From NCBI RefSeq assembly GCF_001895265.1, contig NZ_CP016796.1, positions 1,612,001-1,676,000 of the forward strand: a DNA stretch of 64,000 nucleotides, given 5' to 3'. Shown in pieces: positions 55,989-64,000 of the stretch. The notes under the pieces are model-generated. The model was not told the DNA's origin, did not search any database, and was given only the letters and a program-made list of their open reading frames with translations. The position numbers and the translations under genes were made by a program. This DNA comes from Francisella uliginis (GTDB taxonomy: Bacteria; Pseudomonadota; Gammaproteobacteria; Francisellales; Francisellaceae). Numbering within the stretch: the first letter of the stretch is position 1; each line of letters starts with the position of its first letter.

Positions 55989-57755
55989 ATGAATAAATTT
56001 AAAAACTCTTACGCTTATGACATCTTAATCTTATTAGTAATCTATGCAATATACTTTATTGTATTTCTTGGCCATAGACACTTAAGTATTCCAGATGAAG
56101 GACGTTATCCTGAGATTGCTAGAGAAATGCTAAGTACTGGCAACTGGGTTACTCCTTTAATTAATGGTGTTCCTTTTCTAGATAAGCCACCTCTTTATTA
56201 CTGGATGGAAGCCACTTCAATGCACTTTTTTGGTATAAATGCTTGGGCTATTCGTCTACCTCAAGCACTTTTAGGTATATTAGGATGCATATCAATATAT
56301 TCTTTTGGCAGATATTTTTATTCGCGTTTTGCTGGTGTTTTAGCTAGTTTTATATTAGCTGCTAATGTCTTATATTTCTTTGAATCACACTATGCAAATA
56401 TGGATCTTATAGTTGCTAACCTACTTTGGATTGCATTCTTTCTATGTTTAGTTAGCTTAAAACAGCCAATAGGAAATAAAAAACGCTTTTTCATGTATGC
56501 TGCATACTTTGTATCTGCATTAGCATTTCTAACTAAAGGCTTAATGGCTATAGCTTTTCCTTGCATGACTGTTTTTGTCTGGATGCTTGTAACAAATAAT
56601 TGGCATAGGATAAAAGAATTATATATTCCAACAGGAGCTATTATATTTGTAATTATTATTACTCCATGGTTAGTTTTAGCTCAACAGCAAAACCCTGACT
56701 TCCTATATTTCTTCTTCTATTTCCAACAATTCTATCGTTTTGTTGGACATGGCTTTAATAATGCTATTGGACCTTGGTTTTATTTTGTAATTATATTGGC
56801 TGTATTTTTACCATTTAGCATTTTACTACTTAATAGACTACCTAAAGGTTTTAAAACTATTTGGCAAAATAGAAAAAAAGACTATACTACATTTTTAATA
56901 GCTCTTTGGTGCTTACTTATACTAATATTCTTCTCAATTCCTAGTTCAAAGATCGTAAGCTATATCCTGCCTATTTTTGGACCATTATCATTACTAATGG
57001 CATTATCATTTGAGAAAATAATTAAAGATAACGATAAAGTAAATAGTTTCAAAAAAATGCATATAGCTGCTAGCACACTTTTCTTAATAACAGGTATTGT
57101 GGTTGCTATATTCCCAATAGTACAACACCTATTCTTAGACACTCACGCTTCAACCGTATATATTTTACTAGTAGCATTATGTGCTTTTGCAATTGCATTT
57201 AGCCTAAGATTATCGATAAAAGGTCAAGTCAAACAAGCAATTATACTAATAATCTCAGCACTTATGGTGCTTAATATCTTAGGCCAATTAGTCATTCCTT
57301 ATTTTGATCTTAGAACATCTGAACCTTTAGTTGAAAAAGTGATAAAAGACTCACCTAAAGACACTATATTTGTCTACTATAATAGACCTCAACCGAAACA
57401 CTTTATACTAAAAGAAGAGATAAAGAAAAAAGGCTATGAAGAGGATCTACCACTACTATTAAATGATAATATCTATATTGTTTATAATTGGAAAACTTAT
57501 AGACCAGAAATTGATAACTGGGCAAGAGAATTCCATTATGGCATTAAACAATACCAACAATCTCATGATGGCAAATGGCCTAAATATTTAATAACTTATC
57601 CCCAATTTAGTGAACTTCTAAAAACTAAAAAAGATATTGTTATTTTTACAAAAGAGAAGCAATTACAAAAAATTAAAGAAAAATATCCTAATATAGACTT
57701 CAAAGTTAAGGGAAGATATAACAAAAATGTTGTGGTAAAGGTAATAAATAAATAA
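55989..57755 (+). CDS. flmK: Lipid A galactosamine transferase FlmK (ArnT-like)
   Basis: The 588-residue GT-C glycosyltransferase has about 12 helices and the N-terminal loop motif PDEGRYPEIAREM (about residues 36-48), plus PPLYYWMEA. In Francisella novicida FlmK moves galactosamine from an undecaprenyl phosphate carrier to the lipid A 1-phosphate. The flmF2 and naxD neighbours support that role over a plain L-Ara4N transferase. Confidence 0.9.
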   Translation: MNKFKNSYAYDILILLVIYAIYFIVFLGHRHLSIPDEGRYPEIAREMLSTGNWVTPLINGVPFLDKPPLYYWMEATSMHFFGINAWAIRLPQALLGILGCISIYSFGRYFYSRFAGVLASFILAANVLYFFESHYANMDLIVANLLWIAFFLCLVSLKQPIGNKKRFFMYAAYFVSALAFLTKGLMAIAFPCMTVFVWMLVTNNWHRIKELYIPTGAIIFVIIITPWLVLAQQQNPDFLYFFFYFQQFYRFVGHGFNNAIGPWFYFVIILAVFLPFSILLLNRLPKGFKTIWQNRKKDYTTFLIALWCLLILIFFSIPSSKIVSYILPIFGPLSLLMALSFEKIIKDNDKVNSFKKMHIAASTLFLITGIVVAIFPIVQHLFLDTHASTVYILLVALCAFAIAFSLRLSIKGQVKQAIILIISALMVLNILGQLVIPYFDLRTSEPLVEKVIKDSPKDTIFVYYNRPQPKHFILKEEIKKKGYEEDLPLLLNDNIYIVYNWKTYRPEIDNWAREFHYGIKQYQQSHDGKWPKYLITYPQFSELLKTKKDIVIFTKEKQLQKIKEKYPNIDFKVKGRYNKNVVVKVINK

Positions 57756-58276
57756 ATAATTATTCAAACAATTATGCTGGATTTATTCCTGTTTCTCTCT
57801 TAAATAAGTAATGACTAATTCAATTTCTTATACAACAAACACTTCTCATTTTGTAATACTAAACTAAGCGTATTTTATATGATCTATTTTAACTATAGTT
57901 AATCCGAATGACTTATGTAAAATAAAACCTATCATTCCGGATACTGAATCAAGTTCAGCACAGGCTTTGATCCGGAATCTCCTAGCCAAAGTGAAGATCC
58001 TGAACCAAGTTCAGGATGACCGCATAAAAGTACACAATACAATCGGATTGACTATATAATAATAAAACTATATTGTTAGATCATTTTATCACTCTATAGC
58101 TTGACTATGAAATCTACCCTTATACTTTATCTAGCAATCATTTCATATAGGGTAACGAAAATATATTTTGATAAGAATTTAAAAGACAAACCTATTAACT
58201 ACTTTTTACAATAAGCTATTTATTAAAATTATAAGAAAAATTTAAGAGATCAAGAAAGAAGTTTTACTTAGAATAA
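57756..58276. other. Intergenic region between flmK and flmF2
   Basis: No gene is supported in these 521 bases, which lie between two convergent genes. They hold dispersed element B (57933-58053), whose hairpins could end transcription from both sides. The rest is AT-rich. Confidence 0.6.
57933..58053. repeat. Dispersed palindromic element, copy B
   Basis: The element has a hairpin with outer arms ATTCCGGAT/ATCCGGAAT around a CTGAA/TTCAG core. A second hairpin, ATCCTGAAC/GTTCAGGAT, follows, then TGACCGCATAAAAG and CAATCGGATTGAC. Its right two thirds match copy A at 31801-31900 in reverse orientation; its left third matches the short element at 30474-30520. Confidence 0.88.
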
Positions 58277-59230
58277 TTAAATATTTCGGCTCTCATCCTC
58301 ATCAATAATATATTTAGGACGATTTTTTGCTTCATCAAATATACGACTGATATACTCCCCTAAAACTCCCAGTGAAATAAGCTGGACACCACTAAAGAAC
58401 ATAATACTTACCACAATAGTTGGCCAACCACTAACACCAACACCAAAGAGTATGTTAGCTAAAATCGTATACAAACCATATGCTAATGCAAATATAGAAA
58501 TTATCATCCCCATAAGAGATATCATTCTAAGCGGAACAGATGAAAATGAGAAAATCCCAGTAAATGCTAATTTGAAAAGTTTTTTATACCCCCATCTACT
58601 AGGTGTTTCATCCTTCCTATCGGCAACCTGAAATGGTATAGCATAACCTTTAAAACCTATCCATGAGAAAAGACCTCTAATAAAGCGATTATTTTCTGAT
58701 AATGAATTAAAAGCTTTAATACACTGTTTATCTAATAATCTAAAATATCCGGCATTAGCTGGAATATCAACACCCATCATACTCTTACTGAACTTAAAAA
58801 ATGTTTCTGATAAAAAGCTCCTAGTTTTACTTTGATCATCCCTAGTTCTTATCCCATAAACATTAGAATAGCCTTCACACCATTTCTCATAGAATTGGTC
58901 TATCACTTCTATCGGGTGCTGAAAATCACAATCCATAATAACAGCAGCATCTGCTTCCTTAGAAGCTTCTAACCCAGCTGTAATAGCAGCTTCTTGACCA
59001 AAGTTTCTAGAAAAACTAATAAGCTTAATATTTAACTCACCTACTAACCCCTGGATAACCTCTCTAGAATTATCTGCACTGCCATCATCAACAACAACTA
59101 TCTTGTAGTTTGATGAGATTTCTCTAAGTTTAACAGCTAGCTCTTTTAAGAAAGATCCTATTAAAGCTTCTTCATTATAAACTGGTATTACAGCATAAAG
59201 ATGGGGATTTTCAATATTTCTATTTGTCAT
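58277..59230 (-). CDS. flmF2: Undecaprenyl-phosphate GalNAc transferase FlmF2
   Basis: The 317-residue GT2 enzyme has AVIPVYNEEALIGSFL (about residues 13-28), VVDDGSADNSRE, a DCDFQHP metal motif and two C-terminal membrane helices (about 235-290). FlmF2 of F. novicida links GalNAc to undecaprenyl phosphate for lipid A modification. ArnC- or GtrB-like enzymes look similar, so the neighbours guide the name. Confidence 0.87.
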   Translation of the reverse strand: MTNRNIENPHLYAVIPVYNEEALIGSFLKELAVKLREISSNYKIVVVDDGSADNSREVIQGLVGELNIKLISFSRNFGQEAAITAGLEASKEADAAVIMDCDFQHPIEVIDQFYEKWCEGYSNVYGIRTRDDQSKTRSFLSETFFKFSKSMMGVDIPANAGYFRLLDKQCIKAFNSLSENNRFIRGLFSWIGFKGYAIPFQVADRKDETPSRWGYKKLFKLAFTGIFSFSSVPLRMISLMGMIISIFALAYGLYTILANILFGVGVSGWPTIVVSIMFFSGVQLISLGVLGEYISRIFDEAKNRPKYIIDEDESRNI

Positions 59231-59335
59231 TTTAAATACAAAATATATTAAGTCTTAATAGATGCTATTATAACTATGAAAGTATAAAATATATACTAGT
59301 AACCAATAATATTTACAATATTAAGTGATTTTATC

Positions 59336-60142
59336 ATGTCTAAAAAAATAGTAATTTGCGCCGATGATTTTGGTCTAAGTGATAATGTCAATAAAGGCAT
59401 TCTTGATCTATTAGAAAAAAAAATTATTAACGCTACAAGTTGTATGTCAAATATGCCTGCTTTAAAATATGGAATCACTAATTTAAAAAAAATATATAGT
59501 GATTTCATTCATGTTGGGATACATCTGAATCTAACTGAAGGAGCACCTTTTACAAAAGCTACTTCTATAAGTAAAAATAAAGAGTTTTTACCATTATCTA
59601 AATTACTAGCGAAATCAAAGCTTAGATCAATAAAATATACTGATGTTTATAACGAGCTAAAAGCTCAGATAGATAATTTTATAGATCAATGGGGAGGCCT
59701 ACCAGATTTTATTGATGGACACCAGCATGTACATCACTTCCCTATTATTCGAAAAGTTGTCATAGATTTATATAAAGACTTTAATATGTTTGAAAAACAA
59801 ACATATATTCGCTCAACCCTAAATATGGACAAATCAGATTTTAAATCATTAATAATTTATCGTAGTGGTGCTAAGAAATTCAACAAACTATTAGTAGATA
59901 ATAACATTAAACATAATACCAGCTTTTCCGGAATATATTCACTTGAGAATAGCAATCAAGACTTTAGAAAAGTTATGCTAAAAGCTTATGCTGAAATTAA
60001 AGATGGTGGACTAATAATGTGCCACCCTGCTATAGATATTGATGAAAATGATCCTATATCAAAATCTAGAGTCAATGAATTTAAATACTTTAAATCAGAA
60101 CAAGCTATAAGAGATCAAAATGAGAATAATATAAAACTGTAA
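59336..60142 (+). CDS. naxD: NaxD deacetylase (YdjC-like)
   Basis: The 268-residue protein has CADDFGLSDNVNKGI (about residues 8-22, metal aspartates), HVGIHLNLTEGAPFT and DGHQHVHHFP (histidine motif). NaxD removes the acetyl group from undecaprenyl phosphate-GalNAc before FlmK transfer. It is divergent from flmF2 and converges with ftsW. Confidence 0.9.
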   Translation: MSKKIVICADDFGLSDNVNKGILDLLEKKIINATSCMSNMPALKYGITNLKKIYSDFIHVGIHLNLTEGAPFTKATSISKNKEFLPLSKLLAKSKLRSIKYTDVYNELKAQIDNFIDQWGGLPDFIDGHQHVHHFPIIRKVVIDLYKDFNMFEKQTYIRSTLNMDKSDFKSLIIYRSGAKKFNKLLVDNNIKHNTSFSGIYSLENSNQDFRKVMLKAYAEIKDGGLIMCHPAIDIDENDPISKSRVNEFKYFKSEQAIRDQNENNIKL

Positions 60143-60150
60143 ATCTTAAA

Positions 60151-61356
60151 TTATTTAACTTTCTTATATACATATCTAGGATTTATTGTATCCGCTAAAA
60201 GCTTGTTTTCGAAGTCAACTCTAACTAAGATGCCCAAAGTATAACACATTATCAATAAACTACTTCCTCCATAACTTATTAGAGGTAAAGTTAAACCTTT
60301 TGTTGGTAATAAACCTGTGTTTACACCAACATTTACAAAAACTTGGAAACTAATCCAAAAGCCTATCCCATAAGATAAAAAGGCTTGATAATATCTTTTT
60401 AATTCAAAAGCTAATTTAGCAATATTTATAGCTTTAAAGGCAATAAATAAATAAACCAATAATAAAACCATCAACCCAAAAACACCAATCTCTTCTGCTA
60501 TTACAGAAGTGATAAAGTCGGTATGCGCCTCCGGCAAGAAAAACTGTTTTTGTATACCATTACCTAAACCATCACCAAACCAGCCTCCTCTACCAAAGCC
60601 AATAAGTGCTTGAACTAACTGATACCCCGAGCCATTTGCATTTTCCCATGGATGTAAAAAACCGGTAATCCTATGCATCCTATATGGAGAAATAATAACC
60701 AACATTGAAGCCATCAAAACCATTGCTACCAAAAGTAATCCATACCAACGTACTTTATTACCCGAAACAAATAACATTCCCATAACACACATTGATATTA
60801 CAACAGTAGAACCAAAGTCTGGCTGCATTAATAAAAGTATAGCAATACACCCTAATAATGATATTGGAGTAAGAATACCTTCCTTAAAATTCCCCATATT
60901 TTTTAAATTTGTAGCAATATAGCCAGAGAAAAATATAATTGCTAAAAGTTTTGCTAGCTCAGCAACCTGAATATTGATAATTAGAAGAGGTATCCAACGT
61001 CTAGCTCCATTAACACTCTTACCTAATCCCGGAACAAGCACCGCAACTAAAATTAAAAGCATTATAAAGAAAAATGCATTATAATTTTTTTCATAGTTTT
61101 TCGTAGGTACAAGCAAGGCCAGTAGGAACAAAAATATCGAGATAATTGCAAAAAGACCCTGTCTTATAGAATAATGATAAGGATCATTAAAGTCATATAA
61201 TGCATCAATCATCGATGCTGAAGTAACCATAACCCAACCGAAAGTAAGTAGCCCTAGCATTATAAAAACTATCGAAATATCTATTTCAAGCTTTGCCCTT
61301 ACACGTTCTCTTTTGACATTTTTTCTACTTAGTAGAAGTTTTAACCTATATAACAC
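60151..61356 (-). CDS. ftsW: Septal peptidoglycan glycosyltransferase FtsW
   Basis: The 401-residue SEDS protein has about ten helices and the family motifs NGARRWI, QPDFGSTVVI, and GLTLPLISYGGSSLL near the C-terminus. RodA is similar, but the place directly after murD supports FtsW. It starts 2 bases after the murD stop. Confidence 0.9.
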   Translation of the reverse strand: MLYRLKLLLSRKNVKRERVRAKLEIDISIVFIMLGLLTFGWVMVTSASMIDALYDFNDPYHYSIRQGLFAIISIFLFLLALLVPTKNYEKNYNAFFFIMLLILVAVLVPGLGKSVNGARRWIPLLIINIQVAELAKLLAIIFFSGYIATNLKNMGNFKEGILTPISLLGCIAILLLMQPDFGSTVVISMCVMGMLFVSGNKVRWYGLLLVAMVLMASMLVIISPYRMHRITGFLHPWENANGSGYQLVQALIGFGRGGWFGDGLGNGIQKQFFLPEAHTDFITSVIAEEIGVFGLMVLLLVYLFIAFKAINIAKLAFELKRYYQAFLSYGIGFWISFQVFVNVGVNTGLLPTKGLTLPLISYGGSSLLIMCYTLGILVRVDFENKLLADTINPRYVYKKVK

Positions 61357-61358
61357 TT

Positions 61359-62618
61359 CTAGCTTCCTATATGTTTTAATTGTCTAACATAATCTTCAAA
61401 AGCTTCGCCTCGTTTTACATAATTATCAAACTCATCAAAACTTGCACATGCTGGAGATAATAAAACTATTTCACTATCTTGTGATTTTCTACTAGCTAAC
61501 TCAAAAGCTTGATGCATATTATCACATAGTTCGTATTTACAAGTATCTTTTATAGACTCTTTTATATATTCCTTATCTTGTCCATATATAAAAACATATT
61601 TGACATATTTTTTTAATGACTCTGTCATAAGGCTAAAGTCTCCACCCTTAGCTACGCCACCTAATAATAATATAATGCTTTTGGTACTAGTTATACTATT
61701 AAGTGCTGCTACTGTAGCACCAACGTTTGTACCTTTAGAGTCATTTATATACGTTATTCCATTTATGTTTTTCACAATCTTACAACGGTGTGCTAAGCCT
61801 TTGAATTTTTTAATAGCACCTACCGCTTTAAAAATATCTAAACCTAACTTATCTAATATGTTTAAAACAACAATAATATTCTCTAAGTTATGTTCACCAA
61901 ATAAATTAGTTTCAGAGATATCTAATAACTTTGTAGCATTTTTATATATGCTTGATCTTACTATTTCATATTCTCCTGCATATTTAATACCATTATTATG
62001 AACATCATATACAAAGAAATCTTTGCTAAAATTTGCTAAATTCAACTTTGATTGTTTATATTCACCAAAGCTTGCATATCTATCTAGGTGGTCTGGTGAT
62101 ACATTAATAACACAGCCAATATCAAATTTTACAGAGTGAAATATATCTATTTGAAAACTTGATGCCTCTATAACACAGTAATCAAATTTCTCATCTATTT
62201 TATTTAGTGCTGGTGTCCCAATATTACCAACTAAAATACTTTTATAACCTAATTCTCTAAGTATAAAATCAAGTAGAGTAACTACTGTACTCTTACCATT
62301 TGAGCCAGTTATTGCAATAGTCTTAGCTTTTGTATTTTTAATATATTGATAAAATATATCAATATCACTAACAATCTTATCTTTATATTTAGATAATACT
62401 CTATATGGAGATTTATTGAGAGGTATTCCTGGACTAACTGTTATTAGGTCATAGCTATCAAAATCGTAATGACCAAAATCCTCATCACTCTGTGATATGT
62501 CAACTTCAATATCAATAAAATTTGCTAGAAAATCGCATACAGACTTTCCTGTAACTCCATACCCAACCATTAGTAATTTAGAGATTTTAACGTCGTTAAA
62601 ATGAAAACTAAACATCAT
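61359..62618 (-). CDS. murD: UDP-N-acetylmuramoylalanine-D-glutamate ligase
   Basis: The 419-residue Mur ligase has the ATP loop [15 protein letters not shown] (about residues 105-119), an [10 protein letters not shown] block and [12 protein letters not shown]. It adds D-glutamate to UDP-MurNAc-L-Ala. The first few codons are uncertain. The start overlaps the mraY stop by 4 bases. Confidence 0.95.
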   Translation of the reverse strand: MMFSFHFNDVKISKLLMVGYGVTGKSVCDFLANFIDIEVDISQSDEDFGHYDFDSYDLITVSPGIPLNKSPYRVLSKYKDKIVSDIDIFYQYIKNTKAKTIAITGSNGKSTVVTLLDFILRELGYKSILVGNIGTPALNKIDEKFDYCVIEASSFQIDIFHSVKFDIGCVINVSPDHLDRYASFGEYKQSKLNLANFSKDFFVYDVHNNGIKYAGEYEIVRSSIYKNATKLLDISETNLFGEHNLENIIVVLNILDKLGLDIFKAVGAIKKFKGLAHRCKIVKNINGITYINDSKGTNVGATVAALNSITSTKSIILLLGGVAKGGDFSLMTESLKKYVKYVFIYGQDKEYIKESIKDTCKYELCDNMHQAFELASRKSQDSEIVLLSPACASFDEFDNYVKRGEAFEDYVRQLKHIGS

Positions 62619-63712
62619 CGAACCTTAATAGCAGCTAAACCAATTAAAAAAAGTATTAATGATATTATCCAGAAACGCACTACGACCTTTGTTTCAGGCC
62701 ACCCTTTCAGCTCAAAATGATGATGGATTGGTGCCATTCTAAAGACTCTCTTACCATTTCTAAGCTTATATGAACCTACTTGTAACATCACAGATAAAGC
62801 TTCTACTACAAAAAGTAAACCCATTATAAAAAATATCAACTCTTGGCGAATCATAATAGCTATAACCCCTAAAACTGCTCCTAATGTTAATGAGCCAACA
62901 TCACCCATAAAAACCTCAGCAGGATATGAGTTAAACCATAAAAATGCCAGACCTGAACCACAAACTGCTGCACAGAAAATTGCTACCTCAGCAAGCCCTG
63001 GATTACCTAAATAACTAAATAAAAGATAATTAGCTAAAGTGCTATTAGTTTCAATATATGCATATATTCCTAGTCCCATAGCCACAAGCACAACTGGAAC
63101 TATGGCTAAACCATCTAAACCATCTGTCAGATTAACTGCATTACTACTACCATTAATAATAAAAAATGTTAGAACTATAAATAAAATAATTCCCATTGGT
63201 ATATATAAGCTCTTAGAAAATGGTATAGATAAACTCATCTGACCATCTTTTGATAGAAGATAAAATAAAACTACAGCTAATATAATTGAGAATATTGTTT
63301 GCAATGCAAATTTGTGTTTTGCTCTTAGTCCTTTAGGATTCTTAAGCACTAACTTTAAGTAATCATCAATAAAACCAATAGCTCCAAAAAAAACTACTAC
63401 TAATATTAAGATCCATAAATAAATACTTGATAAATCGCCCCATAATAGTGAGGATATAACTATAGATGATAGTATTAATACACCTCCCATTGTTGGTGTA
63501 TTCTTTTTAGAAAAATGACTTTCTGGACCATCATCTCTGACAACTTGACCTATCTGCATTTTTTGCAACCAACGAATCATTGGTCCTCCCAAAAAGAGAG
63601 TCAACAGTAAAGATGTTATAGAAATCATAATAATTCTGATAGAAATATAACTACTGAATACTTCTAAGCCACTGAAATAATGACTAAGCCACTTAAAAAG
63701 ATAAATTAACAT
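62615..63712 (-). CDS. mraY: Phospho-N-acetylmuramoyl-pentapeptide transferase
   Basis: The 365-residue protein has about ten helices and the MraY motifs KKNTPTMGG (about residues 69-77), GFIDDYLKL (about 122-130), [10 protein letters not shown] and FMGDVGSL, plus [12 protein letters not shown] near the end. It makes lipid I. It overlaps murD by 4 bases. Confidence 0.97.
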   Translation of the reverse strand: MLIYLFKWLSHYFSGLEVFSSYISIRIIMISITSLLLTLFLGGPMIRWLQKMQIGQVVRDDGPESHFSKKNTPTMGGVLILSSIVISSLLWGDLSSIYLWILILVVVFFGAIGFIDDYLKLVLKNPKGLRAKHKFALQTIFSIILAVVLFYLLSKDGQMSLSIPFSKSLYIPMGIILFIVLTFFIINGSSNAVNLTDGLDGLAIVPVVLVAMGLGIYAYIETNSTLANYLLFSYLGNPGLAEVAIFCAAVCGSGLAFLWFNSYPAEVFMGDVGSLTLGAVLGVIAIMIRQELIFFIMGLLFVVEALSVMLQVGSYKLRNGKRVFRMAPIHHHFELKGWPETKVVVRFWIISLILFLIGLAAIKVR

Positions 63713-63789
63713 TTTTTTAGAAATTTATACACATTAAAGATATTATAATAAATAAAGAGTATTTTTCATATAGCCAGCAAAACTAACTA

Positions 63790-64000
63790 TTAGATATCTG
63801 GTTCAAATTTCTTATATTTTAATGCAAATTCATCATTTTCAAATTGAGTATAGTTTTTGATAAAACTTTTTGCTAATGCCTTGTATTGCTTTTTATATTC
63901 AGATTTATCATCCCAAATATTATTTAGATGAAACACTTCATTATTATCATGGATTGAAGTTAATGCTTTAAAATTAAAATATTTTTGCCTTTCAAATTTA
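63790..64000 (-). CDS. pckA: Phosphoenolpyruvate carboxykinase (ATP), C-terminal end
   Basis: The last 70 codons of a minus-strand frame are visible, ending FALKYKKFEPDI before a TAA. The block VFHLNNIWDDKSEYKKQYKALAKSFIKNYTQFE follows the pattern of ATP-type PEP carboxykinase C-termini. Most of the protein, including the catalytic residues, lies outside the window, so the name is provisional. Confidence 0.65.
   Translation of the reverse strand, partial: KFERQKYFNFKALTSIHDNNEVFHLNNIWDDKSEYKKQYKALAKSFIKNYTQFENDEFALKYKKFEPDI

Noticed and set aside
61600-62001. A 133-codon plus-strand ORF inside murD
   Set aside because: It is antisense to conserved murD and lacks a start context; hydrophobicity comes from the reverse codons.
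1-64000. CRISPR arrays, prophage genes or rRNA operons
   Set aside because: No regularly spaced direct repeats, phage structural or integrase genes, or rRNA sequence were seen.

Overview
The window is AT-rich gammaproteobacterial chromosome that I assign to Francisella or a close relative, by gene content only and without any database search. The strongest hints are the flmF2/naxD/flmK lipid A galactosamine genes beside ftsW-murD-mraY, an sspA regulator gene of the Francisella type, DUF3568-type lipoproteins, and a DUF5993-like small protein in front of dsbB.

Layout. (1) 1-16,100, minus strand: a canonical (type i) type VI secretion cluster, read tssB-tssC-hcp-tssE, then a cargo module (DUF2169/pentapeptide protein, second pentapeptide protein, DUF3540, DUF4150 PAAR-like, VgrG), then tssF-tssG-tssJ-tssK-tssL. 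The cluster runs off the left edge, where tssM, tssH and tssA may lie. A 949-bp IS5-family element has split the DUF2169/pentapeptide gene; the two halves rejoin in frame when the element is removed. (2) 16,500-20,200: small secreted proteins, a tRNA-Gly/Cys/Leu cluster, a large secreted protein and feoA. (3) 20,200-25,350: SPOR protein, gloB, the hemD-hemX-hemY and sufE operon, and tRNA-Asn. (4) 25,350-27,500: a second, inverted IS copy that disrupts a DUF5993-like gene, dsbB, and two long perfect inverted repeats. (5) 27,500-34,600: proS, a methionine/glutamine-type aminotransferase, DUF3568 lipoproteins with a decayed third copy, an omega-amidase-like protein, nusB, a YcgN-like protein and a 2OG-Fe(II) oxygenase. 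(6) 34,580-41,010: a sulfur locus. It holds a rhodanese-cysteine desulfurase fusion, an alpha/beta hydrolase, a TSUP permease, an ETHE1-like persulfide dioxygenase, a CoA-disulfide reductase-rhodanese fusion, a rhodanese-DUF2892 protein and an ArsR regulator whose two cysteines have the BigR/SqrR spacing. (7) 41,200-49,240: mgtC-like gene, GNAT, trmB, LysE exporter, nadK, a YadGH-type ABC exporter, TSUP plus cupin, and tatD. (8) 49,240-55,860: trmL, a tandem pair of lipoprotein genes (one frameshifted), hemB, yhbY, holB, sohB, sspA, tusE, yggX. (9) 55,990-64,000: flmK, flmF2 and naxD, then ftsW-murD-mraY and the 3' end of a probable ATP-dependent PEP carboxykinase gene.

Several functions fit together. 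The type VI genes build one injection machine whose cargo carrier is damaged. The sulfur genes form a persulfide detoxification route with a thiol-based repressor. The flm/nax genes add galactosamine to lipid A. Dispersed palindromic elements and two IS copies have decayed or broken at least three genes.
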